Shown piece by piece: positions 1 through 7,973 of a DNA stretch of 11,013 nucleotides; positions within the stretch are counted from its first letter, which is position 1, and every line of letters begins with the position of its first letter. Source of the DNA: Alphaproteobacteria bacterium (GTDB lineage: Bacteria > Pseudomonadota > Alphaproteobacteria > Micavibrionales > UBA2020). The stretch covers positions 1 to 11,013 of the forward strand of contig JAQSWE010000084.1 of the NCBI GenBank assembly GCA_029266795.1, in the 5' to 3' direction. The position numbers and the translations under genes were made by a program. The notes beneath the pieces are model-generated. The model was not told where the DNA came from and searched no databases. It saw only the letters and a list, made by a program, of their open reading frames with translations.

Positions 1-519
1 CCCGGGATGCGCGCCGTTGGCCTGCGCATTAACGATGTGACCTCGGTCGGCGGCTTCGTCGCCCCCGGCGACGCGGTCGACATCATCCTGTCCTATCAGG
101 CGAACCTGCCGGGTGCGACGCAGGCGGTGGGCGAGATGCTCATCGGCCGTTTCGCGAGCCAGACTATTCTGTCTAACGTGAAAGTCATGGCGGTCGACCA
201 GTCCTTCAAGGACGAAGGCCGCGAGGCGAAGATCGCCAAGGTCGTGACCGTCGAAGTGACCCGTGAAGGCGCCGAGATGCTGGCGCTGGCGCAGCAGATG
301 GGCGAATTGTCGCTCGCGCTCCGCCGCATCGGCGAAAAAGATACTGCGGAATCCGTCATCACGCCGCTCACCACCGAAGCCGGCACGTCGGAAGTCATCC
401 GTAAGCTCAACGAAGTGCTGACGACCGGCGGCCCTGCGGCCTCGGTTCGCGTCTATAACGGCAACATCATCCAGAACGTACCCGTCCGTCCCAGCGGACA
501 ACAGGGAGGAAACCCATGA
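1..519 (+). CDS. cpaB: Flp pilus assembly protein CpaB/RcpC, 3' part (5' end outside window)
   Basis: The frame is open from the first base, so the gene begins upstream; 172 codons and the stop are present. The Met codon at position 7 is internal: it opens the family block MRAVGLRINDVTSVGGFV, followed by a PGDAVDIIL motif, which is typical of the RcpC domain that follows the SAF domain in CpaB/RcpC proteins. The missing part should hold the N-terminal membrane anchor or signal and the SAF domain. CpaB is a periplasmic or envelope component of the Tad machine thought to work with the secretin. The stop codon overlaps the cpaC start (ATGA, 516-519), so the two are probably translationally coupled. 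The C-terminus ends in a short polar tail rich in Gly and Gln. Family assignment is firm; the start cannot be placed. Confidence 0.93.
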   Translation, partial: PGMRAVGLRINDVTSVGGFVAPGDAVDIILSYQANLPGATQAVGEMLIGRFASQTILSNVKVMAVDQSFKDEGREAKIAKVVTVEVTREGAEMLALAQQMGELSLALRRIGEKDTAESVITPLTTEAGTSEVIRKLNEVLTTGGPAASVRVYNGNIIQNVPVRPSGQQGGNP

Positions 520-2519
520 AACATCTCGTGACGGCGATCAAGCGCGGCCTTGGCAAGCGAACGCTGGCGACAGCGGCGGTCTTGCTGTGGACGGCAGGTC
601 TTTCGGTTGTGGCGCAAGGGGCGGGACAGCCCAGCATCACGCTGACGGCGGGCAAGGCGGAAACCATCATGCTGTCAAAACCGGCAGCCGATATTCTGGT
701 CGCCAACCCCGGCGTTGCCGATGTGGGCAGCTTGCGCGCCGACAGGTTATATGTTGTCGGGCGCGGCGTGGGTGACACCAACATTCTGGCTTTCGATGCC
801 GAAGGCAACCAGCTGGCCGATATCGCGGTGCATGTCAGCGTCGATGACGCAACGCTGCGCGGTACGCTGAAAAGCCTGTTCCCGAAAGAAAAAATCACGG
901 TTTCGACCGTCAACAACAGCGTGGTCCTGAAAGGCCGCGTGTCGTCGGCGATGGTGGCGAACCAGGTGCGCGACGTTGCCAACCGTTTCGTCGGCGCGAA
1001 CGCGACCAACCGCACGCTTGTCGACTTGATGACGGTTGCGGGCGAGCAGCAGGTAATGCTGAAAGTAAAAGTGATCGAAGCGCAGCGCGACGTGCTGCGC
1101 GAGCTCGGCGTCAGCATCGATGGCACCGATTTCAACACCGTCGCCGGCGTCGGCCTTGCTGCTTTGACGCAGTTCGGCTCCGGCGTATTGACGGTCGATC
1201 CGCCGGGCGGCCATTTCGGCCCCTTCGGCATCGACGTGCGCGGGCTGGAACGTGACGGTCTTATCAATACGCTCGCCGAACCCACGCTGACGGCAATCTC
1301 CGGCGAAACTGCAGGCTTCCTTGCAGGCGGTGAATTCCCCATACCGGCCGGCCGCGACCAGGACGGCAACGTCACGATCGAATTCCGCCAGTTCGGTGTC
1401 TCGCTCAACTTCGTGCCGACCGTGATGGATGAAGACCGCATTTCGCTCCAGCTGACCTCCGAAGTCTCCGAGCGCTCGGAAGCGAACAGCGTGACCCTCA
1501 TCAACACGGTCATTCCGGGCCTGTCGGTGCGCCGTGCGCAAACGACGGTGCAGATGCAGTCGGGCGGCACGCTGATGATGGCGGGGCTGATGCGCTCGCG
1601 CTCCGTCGACGCGCTCAACGGCTTCCCGGGCCTGAAGGACATCCCGATTTTGGGGAACCTTTTCAAGTCGAAATCCTTCCAGCGGGGTGAATCGGAACTC
1701 GTGTTCCTCGTGACTCCCTATCTGGTCGAGCCCTTCGCCGATCCGCATGCCGAGCGCGTGACGCAGATGGGCAACGACGCGCTGCAATCCATCCTGCACA
1801 CCGGCACGAACAGCAAGGCTCCCACTTGGGCGCCGGGCGACATGCCGACACCGGGCGTTGCGCCGAAAGCGCCGCCGGCACGCGTGATGGATCCGGCACC
1901 GCTGGAGCGTCCCAAAAAGACGCAAAACGAGTACAAACGTCCCGACACCCGTCAGTACCAGCGTCAGGGCTATGAAGACCGCACCGCAGGGCAGAAAGGC
2001 GCCAGCCTCGGTGCTCCCGCCTTGCCGCGCGGACATCAGAAAGAGCCTGTGCGCAGAGCCGATGCGACCCAGCTGATCGGTGCGCCCGTGGTGGCCGTCG
2101 ATTCAGCGCCGATTGGCGACGAGACCTTGGATAATCCGGGACTCGCCCTGCCTGTTGCCGGCAAGCTTACCGTCAACGACCTGCCGATGATGCAAGTGGC
2201 GGAGGTGAATATCCCGCTGCCCCGCCGCAAGCCGGTGATGGGCGAGGGGCGTCAGCTCGCGGCGGCCGTGCCTGCAAAAGCCGAACCTGTCATCATGCTC
2301 GCCAAAATCGAGCCTGCGGCGGGAACGCCCATCAAGGCTGCCCCAAAGACTGTTGTAAAGACTGCGCTTTCCGCGCCACTGCCGCGCCGTAAGCCGACGC
2401 AACTCGCGGCTGCAACGCCGCTGTCGCGCACCTTTATCACGGGCTTGCGTAAAATTTATGGTGACCGTGTGTCTGCTGCCCTGTCAGGCAGCCGTTCCTA
2501 TGGCTATATAGTAGATTAA
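516..2519 (+). CDS. cpaC: Tad/Flp pilus outer-membrane secretin CpaC (RcpA) with long C-terminal extension
   Basis: The 667-residue precursor forms the outer-membrane channel through which the Flp pilus exits. A Sec signal occupies roughly residues 1-36. A secretin/pilus N-terminal domain follows at about 41-107 (motif ILVANPGVADVG), then a BON domain at about 108-165, and the secretin core at about 180-406, ending in VFLVTPYLVEP. The secretin hallmarks NTLAEPTLTAISGETAGFL and a late GFPGLKDIPILGNLF block are present. Family members usually stop soon after the core. Here about 260 further residues follow, rich in Pro, Ala, Lys and Arg, with the heptapeptide PLPRRKP twice (567-573 and 621-627). 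The ATG at 516 is preceded by GGGAGGAA and overlaps the cpaB stop. The long ORFs on the other strand are coding shadows. Confidence 0.95.
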   Translation: MKHLVTAIKRGLGKRTLATAAVLLWTAGLSVVAQGAGQPSITLTAGKAETIMLSKPAADILVANPGVADVGSLRADRLYVVGRGVGDTNILAFDAEGNQLADIAVHVSVDDATLRGTLKSLFPKEKITVSTVNNSVVLKGRVSSAMVANQVRDVANRFVGANATNRTLVDLMTVAGEQQVMLKVKVIEAQRDVLRELGVSIDGTDFNTVAGVGLAALTQFGSGVLTVDPPGGHFGPFGIDVRGLERDGLINTLAEPTLTAISGETAGFLAGGEFPIPAGRDQDGNVTIEFRQFGVSLNFVPTVMDEDRISLQLTSEVSERSEANSVTLINTVIPGLSVRRAQTTVQMQSGGTLMMAGLMRSRSVDALNGFPGLKDIPILGNLFKSKSFQRGESELVFLVTPYLVEPFADPHAERVTQMGNDALQSILHTGTNSKAPTWAPGDMPTPGVAPKAPPARVMDPAPLERPKKTQNEYKRPDTRQYQRQGYEDRTAGQKGASLGAPALPRGHQKEPVRRADATQLIGAPVVAVDSAPIGDETLDNPGLALPVAGKLTVNDLPMMQVAEVNIPLPRRKPVMGEGRQLAAAVPAKAEPVIMLAKIEPAAGTPIKAAPKTVVKTALSAPLPRRKPTQLAAATPLSRTFITGLRKIYGDRVSAALSGSRSYGYIVD

Positions 2520-2529
2520 GGAGAAGAGA

Positions 2530-3246
2530 ATGCGCCGCATCCAGCTTACGGCCCCGAAAATTTCTGTCCTTTGTTCGCTGCTGCTGGCTGTCATGCCCGT
2601 TGCGGCCTGCAGCATGTATACGCCCACGCAGGTGAAAACCGGCGAGATCGTGGTGGCCGACGTCATGACGACGCATACCCTTTCCGCAGAAAGGTTCGAT
2701 GCGACCGACGTCAATATCATGGCGCAGGATTACCTGCATAACGGCCGCTCGCGCCCGCGCCTTGTCGTGCCGTATTTCAAAAAGCACGGCTCTGCCAACC
2801 GCATGGCCGCCATGCGCCTCGGCCAGCAATATAAAAACGCCTTCGCTCAGTACGGGCTGACCGACATGACGCTCGATTACACCGAAACCGCCGACCGCGA
2901 GGCGGCGCGTCATGCCGTGCTTGCCTATACTTCCGTCGTTGCACAGGCACCGCGCAACTGCACGCGACTGCCCGGCGCGCAGGGCACCGCATCGCTGGAA
3001 CAGGCCGATGATTATTCTATCGGCTGCGAGACCCGCACGATGCTGAGCAAGATGATCGCGAACCCCGAAGATCTGATGGGCAATGCGGGATCGCCGGACG
3101 GCGTTTCGCGCCGTCAGGGCGTGGTGTCCGAAGGCTATATGTCGGGCCGCAGCAACCCGCCGCTTACGGGCCTGAACGCCAGCACGACGGGTACGACTTC
3201 TGTTTCCGGCGGCGGCATCAGTGCCGGCCAGCCGACGTCACAGTAA
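2530..3246 (+). CDS. cpaD: Tad pilus assembly lipoprotein CpaD
   Basis: The 238-residue protein has a lipoprotein signal peptide with the lipobox VAAC; the acylated cysteine would be C27, placing it in the outer membrane or facing the periplasm. CpaD proteins accompany the CpaC secretin and are needed for its assembly or stability in related systems. Family signatures are the central block with C144 and the segment DYSIGCETRTMLSKMIANP ending in a PEDLMG-like motif; C144 and C166 may form a disulphide. The C-terminal 50 residues are Ser/Thr/Gly-rich and look disordered. A clear AAGGAGA ribosome-binding site lies 5 nt before the ATG, 10 bp after the cpaC stop. CpaD families are divergent, but context and the GC...NPEDL block make the call secure. 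Confidence 0.88.
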   Translation: MRRIQLTAPKISVLCSLLLAVMPVAACSMYTPTQVKTGEIVVADVMTTHTLSAERFDATDVNIMAQDYLHNGRSRPRLVVPYFKKHGSANRMAAMRLGQQYKNAFAQYGLTDMTLDYTETADREAARHAVLAYTSVVAQAPRNCTRLPGAQGTASLEQADDYSIGCETRTMLSKMIANPEDLMGNAGSPDGVSRRQGVVSEGYMSGRSNPPLTGLNASTTGTTSVSGGGISAGQPTSQ

Positions 3247-3258
3247 TCGGGGAGGGGC

Positions 3259-4491
3259 ATGAGCGACATCACGGCATCATTGCTACCTGCGTCCCGCGTC
3301 GATTTCTTCGCGCTGGATGACGGCACGGCGGCGACCGCGCGGCAGCTCGCCGCCGACTGGCGCTTTGCGCGCGTCGGCGTGCAGGTGACGCAAGGCGGCA
3401 TCGAAGCCGCTATCGCCGCTTATTCGCAAGTAGCGTCGCCCGAAGTCATCATCATCGAAACCAACGATATCTCGGAAAACTTCATCGCGCAGCTGGGCCA
3501 GCTGGCCGGCACCTGCGCCGAAGGCACCGACGCCGTCATTATCGGGCCGATGAACGACGTGCATCTTTACCGCAGTCTCGTCGGCATGGGCGTGCGCGAT
3601 TATCTCGTCCGCCCGGTCAGCGAAACGGATTTCGTGAATGTGATCGCCAAGGCGTTGGTCGACAAACGCGGGCTTGCTGGCGCGAAGCTCGTCAGCGTCA
3701 TCGGGGCGAAGGGCGGCGTGGGCGCAACCACCGTCGCGCAGCTGCTGGCCTGGGACATTGCGGAGAATTTCAAGCAGAAAACGATGCTGATGGACTGCGC
3801 GGGCAGCGCGGGCTCGCTCGGCATCGCCTACGGCTTGGAGCCCATGGCACCGCGCGCGGAAGCCGTGCGCATCGGCGCGTCGGGGACCGAAGATGACGTG
3901 AAACGCATTATCCAGTCGGTGACCGACCACCTGTCGCTCATCGTTTGCGGCGGGGAGCCGATGCTGACGGACGCGCCCGATGCGGATGGTTTCGAGACGC
4001 TCGTCAACCGCATCATGCAGAAATATCCGGTCGTAGTGATGGATTTGTCTGGCGCGGGTCAGGCAACGCAAAAGCGGATGATTTCACGCTCGGCGCATAT
4101 CGTGCTCGTCACGACGCCGATGCTGCCGTCCTTGCGCAACTGCCGCACCCTGATGAACGAGGTGCGCCACCTACGCGGCGGGCAGAACGAAACGGACATC
4201 GTCGTGAATATGCACGGCGCAAGCTCTGACGAAGTTTCTGCCAAGGACATCAAGATGGCGCTGGAGCGTGATCCGGGCGCGGTGATCCCCTATGCGCCGA
4301 AAATTTTTGTTGCGGGCGAAACGCTCGGCAAGCCGGTCGGACAAAGCAAATCTGCCGCCGATATCATGAAATCGCTGGCTGGCATCGCGTCGCGCGCGAG
4401 CGGCCTTGCGGCGGCAGCCGACGTGAAGACGGATAAAAAAGACGGCGGCGGGCTTGGCTTCCTGAAAAATCTGGGCGGCAAGAAGAAATAA
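3259..4491 (+). CDS. cpaE: Tad pilus localisation ATPase CpaE/TadZ (MinD/ParA superfamily)
   Basis: The 410-residue cytoplasmic protein helps place the Tad machine, usually at a cell pole. Residues about 10-125 form a degenerate response-regulator-like domain: the usual phospho-acceptor region reads IIIETND and the late conserved Lys region reads VRPVSE, so phosphorylation is unlikely. From about residue 140 comes a MinD/ParA-type ATPase domain. Its deviant Walker A is KGGVGATT (151-158): the signature lysine K151 is kept, but the canonical P-loop lysine position is A156. A later strand motif VVVMDLSG and the segment HIVLVTTPMLPSLRN fit the fold. The C-terminus is Lys/Gly-rich (LGFLKNLGGKKK). 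The ATG at 3259 follows a GGGGAGGGG ribosome-binding site, 12 bp after the cpaD stop. Identity is well supported; ATP hydrolysis is uncertain. Confidence 0.93.
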   Translation: MSDITASLLPASRVDFFALDDGTAATARQLAADWRFARVGVQVTQGGIEAAIAAYSQVASPEVIIIETNDISENFIAQLGQLAGTCAEGTDAVIIGPMNDVHLYRSLVGMGVRDYLVRPVSETDFVNVIAKALVDKRGLAGAKLVSVIGAKGGVGATTVAQLLAWDIAENFKQKTMLMDCAGSAGSLGIAYGLEPMAPRAEAVRIGASGTEDDVKRIIQSVTDHLSLIVCGGEPMLTDAPDADGFETLVNRIMQKYPVVVMDLSGAGQATQKRMISRSAHIVLVTTPMLPSLRNCRTLMNEVRHLRGGQNETDIVVNMHGASSDEVSAKDIKMALERDPGAVIPYAPKIFVAGETLGKPVGQSKSAADIMKSLAGIASRASGLAAAADVKTDKKDGGGLGFLKNLGGKKK

Positions 4492-4509
4492 GCGGGGAGG
4501 GCATCGTTC

Positions 4510-6006
4510 ATGTTCGGTAAACGTACAGATGGCGCGCCTCCTCCGGCACCTGCAGCCGCGACCGCACCGCCACCGCCTCCCGCTGCGCCAGCGGCGAGTG
4601 CTGCACCCGCGACACTTGCACCCAAGCCACCCGAAGCGCCGAAACCCGCAGCCGCCAAACCGCTGGGCGGGGCGGGCACCGGCCATGGCAATGCCAAGGA
4701 AGTGGTGGCGCCCGGCGCCGAACAAGTCGTCGCGAACCCCCGCATGGACCGCGCGCGCAAGCGCATCTGGGCCGATTTGCGCGACGGTATCGACCTCAAA
4801 TCGCTCTCCCGCATGGACGCGGAAGCGGCGCGCAACGAAATCACCTCCGCCGTGCAGGAAATCGGCCAGTTCCGCGGGCTCGACGTCACGCCCGCCGAAT
4901 TGCAGCAAATCGCCAAGGAAGCCGCCGACGACATGCTCGGCTTCGGACCCTTGGAAGAGCTGCTCGCCATGGACGGCATCGCCGATATCATGATCAACGG
5001 CCCGAAAACGATTTACATCGAATTGAAGGGCAAGATCCAGGTCGCGCCCATCGAATTCCGCGACAACCAGCACCTTCTGACCATCTGCCAGCGCATCGTC
5101 GGCGTCATCGGCCGCCGGGTCGATGAAAGCTCGCCCATCTGCGACGCGCGTTTGCCGGACGGATCGCGCGTGAACGTCATCATCCCGCCGCTCGCGATCG
5201 ACGGCTGCTGCATGACCATTCGTAAATTCACGAAGGAAAAACTGACACTCGAAAAGCTGCTCGAATTCAAGGCGATGACGCCCGCCTGCATGGAGATGAT
5301 TAAAATCATCGGCGCCTGCCGCGCGAACACCCTTGTCTCTGGCGGTACGGGCTCTGGCAAGACAACGATGCTCAACTGCCTTACGCGTTACATGGAAGCG
5401 GGCGAGCGCGTGATTACCTGCGAAGACGCCGCCGAATTGCAGCTACAACAGCCGCACGTCGTGCGTCTTGAAACCCGCCCGCCCAACCTGGAGGGCGTCG
5501 GCGAAGTGAAGATGCGCGACCTCATTAAGAACTGCCTGCGTATGCGCCCCGACCGCATTATCGTGGGCGAGGTGCGCGGGCCCGAAGCCTTCGACTTGCT
5601 GCAGGCGATGAACACGGGCCACGACGGCTCGATGGGCACGGTCCACGCCAACAATCCGCGCGAGGCCCTGACGCGTATGGAGAACATGATTGCGATGGGC
5701 GGGTTGAACCTGCCCTCCGCTGCCGTGCGCGAGCAGATCGCCTCCGCCGTCAACGTTATTATTCAGGTGCAGCGCCTGCGCGACGGTTCGCGCAAAGTCA
5801 CGCATATCACCGAAATCACCGGCATGGAGGGCGAAGTCGTCACCATGCAGGACCTGTTCCGCTTTGAATACGAGGGCGAGGACGAATTCGGCCGCATCAT
5901 CGGCAAGCAGAAATCCTCCGGCCTGCGCCCCATCCTGTTCGAGCGCGCGCGCATGTACAACCTCGAGAAAAAACTTCTCGACGTGATGGCGGAGGCATAT
6001 CAGTAA
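4510..6006 (+). CDS. cpaF: Tad pilus assembly motor ATPase CpaF/TadA
   Basis: The 498-residue secretion ATPase of the type II/IV family powers pilin polymerisation at the inner membrane. Residues 9-50 are a low-complexity Pro/Ala linker, followed by the helical N-terminal region of CpaF and then the catalytic domain. Visible motifs are the Walker A GGTGSGKTT (278-286), the Asp-box region VITCEDAAEL, the Walker B block RIIVGEVRG (349-357, with E354 the catalytic glutamate) and the His box MGTVHANNP (375-383); H371 in TGHDG is also conserved. All catalytic residues are present, so the enzyme should be active. The start is supported by GGGGAGG at 4494-4500, 9 nt before the ATG. The stop lies 1 bp before the tadB start, implying coupled translation with its platform partners. 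Confidence 0.97.
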   Translation: MFGKRTDGAPPPAPAAATAPPPPPAAPAASAAPATLAPKPPEAPKPAAAKPLGGAGTGHGNAKEVVAPGAEQVVANPRMDRARKRIWADLRDGIDLKSLSRMDAEAARNEITSAVQEIGQFRGLDVTPAELQQIAKEAADDMLGFGPLEELLAMDGIADIMINGPKTIYIELKGKIQVAPIEFRDNQHLLTICQRIVGVIGRRVDESSPICDARLPDGSRVNVIIPPLAIDGCCMTIRKFTKEKLTLEKLLEFKAMTPACMEMIKIIGACRANTLVSGGTGSGKTTMLNCLTRYMEAGERVITCEDAAELQLQQPHVVRLETRPPNLEGVGEVKMRDLIKNCLRMRPDRIIVGEVRGPEAFDLLQAMNTGHDGSMGTVHANNPREALTRMENMIAMGGLNLPSAAVREQIASAVNVIIQVQRLRDGSRKVTHITEITGMEGEVVTMQDLFRFEYEGEDEFGRIIGKQKSSGLRPILFERARMYNLEKKLLDVMAEAYQ

Positions 6007-6007
6007 C

Positions 6008-6994
6008 ATGACCTGGCTGCCCGCCATCCTCGCGATGCTGGTCATCCTCCTGATCGGGGGCGTTGTTTCCGTGAACATTTCGCGCAAGCAGCAAGCGCGC
6101 AACCGCACGCTCGCCATTATCACACGCGACAAGCAGGCAACTTCCGGCAAGGAAGAATCCAAGGACAAGCAGCTGGCCAAAGCGCGCGAGCAGCTTGAAA
6201 AACGGCTGAAAGAGGCCGGCAAGCAGGAAGCCGCCCATAAGCAGGACAAGACCAGCATCAAGGAAAAGATGCAGCAGGCGGGGATCGAGGCGCCCGCGTC
6301 ACGGTTCTGGATCGCCTCCGCCATTTTCGCGCTCGTCATGTTCATCGTCGTCAAGTTCATCCTGAACATGGGCATTTTGTCCGTCGTACTGATCACTTTC
6401 ACAGCCTTCTTCGGGCTGCCGCGCCTGTTCCTAAACCTGAAAGCGAAGGGCCGCCAGAAAAAATTCCTCGAAGAACTGCCCGACGCGCTCGACGCCTGCG
6501 TGCGCCTGCTGCAGGCTGGTATGCCGATGACGGAAGCCATTTCGATGGTATCCCGCGAATATACCGGCCCCTTGCGCGATGAAATGCAGCGTATCTACGA
6601 CAACCAGAAGATCGGCGTGCCGCTGGGGCAGGCGGCCTATGAAACGGCCAAGCGCATTCCGCTGACCGAAGTGCATATGTTCGCAACCGCCCTGCAGATC
6701 CAGTCCGAAACCGGCTCGTCGCTGTCGGAGGTTCTGACCAACCTGTCCGGTGTTATCCGCGCGCGTTTCCGTCTGAAACGAAAAATCCAGGCGCTGTCGC
6801 AGGAAGCGAAATCATCCGCCGCCATCATCGGCGCACTGCCTATTCTGGTGACGTTCGGTTTATGGTGCGTGAATCCGAAATATATGGAGCCGCTGCTGTT
6901 TACGGCGAAGGGACACGTATACCTCTGGGGCTGCGGCATCTGGATGTCGCTGGGCATCCTTGTGATGCGCCAGATGATTAACTTCAAGATTTAG
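6008..6994 (+). CDS. tadB: Tad inner-membrane platform protein TadB
   Basis: The 328-residue integral membrane protein of the GspF/T2SSF family forms, with TadC, the platform on which CpaF acts. An N-terminal membrane helix (about 4-24) is followed by a strongly charged Lys/Glu/Gln-rich segment (about 25-95), likely a cytoplasmic helix or coiled coil. Membrane segments follow at about 100-142, then the T2SSF domain at about 155-285, whose hallmark LPDALDACVRLLQAGMPMTEA starts near residue 157. Two further hydrophobic segments close the protein. In the T2SSF domain the block QIQSETGSSLSEVLTNLS is typical of TadB. Translation probably initiates from GGAGG at 5991-5995, inside the end of cpaF and about 12 nt from the ATG, a slightly long spacing that fits coupling to cpaF. 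Confidence 0.94.
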   Translation: MTWLPAILAMLVILLIGGVVSVNISRKQQARNRTLAIITRDKQATSGKEESKDKQLAKAREQLEKRLKEAGKQEAAHKQDKTSIKEKMQQAGIEAPASRFWIASAIFALVMFIVVKFILNMGILSVVLITFTAFFGLPRLFLNLKAKGRQKKFLEELPDALDACVRLLQAGMPMTEAISMVSREYTGPLRDEMQRIYDNQKIGVPLGQAAYETAKRIPLTEVHMFATALQIQSETGSSLSEVLTNLSGVIRARFRLKRKIQALSQEAKSSAAIIGALPILVTFGLWCVNPKYMEPLLFTAKGHVYLWGCGIWMSLGILVMRQMINFKI

Positions 6995-7004
6995 GGAGGG
7001 CCGC

Positions 7005-7964
7005 ATGGATTTCCTGATTTCGATGGATTCAAACGCCTGGATCGTTATCCTGTCCGCGCTGGCCGCAGCGGCATCCTTCGCCGCTTTTGCCATTCCGCTT
7101 CTGCAGCGTAAGGAAAAGCAGGAGCGTTACAAGGAAGTCATCGAGAAAAAACGCCGCGCGCTGTTCGAGCAGGCACGCGAGGCGGTTAACGCGCCCAAGA
7201 TCAAGAAAGAAGAACAAATATCCGCCGCGAAATCGATCGCGATGAGATATAAAATCCAGCGCCTTGCGGGCGACGCCAGCGCGAAGGCGCGCAACCTCTG
7301 CCAACGCGCGGGCATCCGCAATCCCATGGCACCTGTTTATTACCTTGTCGCGCGCATGATCCTGCCGATACTGTTCCTGATCGTCGCCATGCTGTTCCTC
7401 AACCACATGAAAAAGCCGCCGACCGAGCTGGTCAAGCTTGCCACGCTGCTTGGCGCAGGTATTGCGGGATTTTTCATGCCCTATATCCTTTTGAAAAACA
7501 GTGCCGACAAGCGCCAGCAGGAAATCTCGCTCGCCTTCCCCGACAGTCTCGACATGATGCTGATCTGCGTGCAGGGCGGCATCGGGATCGAGGCGGCGAT
7601 CAACCGTATCGCGGGCACCGTCGCCGGGCATTCCGTTGCGCTTGCCGAAGAACTGGGCATCCTCTGTGCCGAGCTTGGCATGCTGAACGACCGCAAGGGC
7701 GCGTTCATGGGGTTCTCCGCGCGTGTCGGCTCCGGCCCCGCGCGCTCCTTTGCGAGCGCCATGCTGCAGGCGGAGCAATACGGGACGTCGATTTCAAAGG
7801 CGCTGCGTACGCTGGCCGAGGAAACAAGATCGATCCGCATGGCAACGGCGGAGCAGAAGGCAGCGTCCCTGCCGCCTAAGTTGACCGTGCCGATGATTTT
7901 ATTCTTCATGCCGGCGCTGTTCGTTTGCATCCTGTCCCCTGCCTTCATGGCGATCCCCGATTAA
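7005..7964 (+). CDS. tadC: Tad inner-membrane platform protein TadC
   Basis: The 319-residue second T2SSF-family platform protein pairs with TadB. A membrane helix lies near residues 10-33, followed by a charged Lys/Glu-rich stretch (about 35-75). Two hydrophobic segments lie near 115-133 and 143-165, then the T2SSF domain from about residue 178 (FPDSLDMMLICVQGGIGIE). The C-terminal block EETRSIRMATAEQKAASLPPK followed by a last membrane helix (MILFFMPALFVCILSPAF) is characteristic of TadC and separates it from TadB. The start follows GGAGGG (6995-7000) by 4 nt, 10 bp after the tadB stop. No frame damage is seen and the length is normal for the family. Confidence 0.94.
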   Translation: MDFLISMDSNAWIVILSALAAAASFAAFAIPLLQRKEKQERYKEVIEKKRRALFEQAREAVNAPKIKKEEQISAAKSIAMRYKIQRLAGDASAKARNLCQRAGIRNPMAPVYYLVARMILPILFLIVAMLFLNHMKKPPTELVKLATLLGAGIAGFFMPYILLKNSADKRQQEISLAFPDSLDMMLICVQGGIGIEAAINRIAGTVAGHSVALAEELGILCAELGMLNDRKGAFMGFSARVGSGPARSFASAMLQAEQYGTSISKALRTLAEETRSIRMATAEQKAASLPPKLTVPMILFFMPALFVCILSPAFMAIPD

Positions 7965-7973
7965 GGAGGCGTG

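Noticed and set aside
467..2036. Long open frames on the minus strand (399 and 429 codons) opposite cpaC
   Set aside because: They lie wholly antisense to a clear secretin gene, have Arg/Ser/Ala-rich nonsense-like composition, no family motifs and no ribosome-binding context. They are typical shadows in GC-rich coding DNA.
4171..5073. 300-codon minus-strand open frame opposite cpaE/cpaF, including a Gly/Arg-rich run
   Set aside because: The Gly/Arg-rich run is the complement of the CpaF Pro/Ala linker; no independent evidence of coding.
5443..6540. 365-codon minus-strand open frame opposite cpaF/tadB
   Set aside because: It spans two well-supported genes in antisense and shows no recognisable domain.
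7971..7973. GTG as alternative start for the exported orphan protein
   Set aside because: It is only 1 nt from the Shine-Dalgarno sequence; the adjacent ATG at 7974 has a more workable distance.
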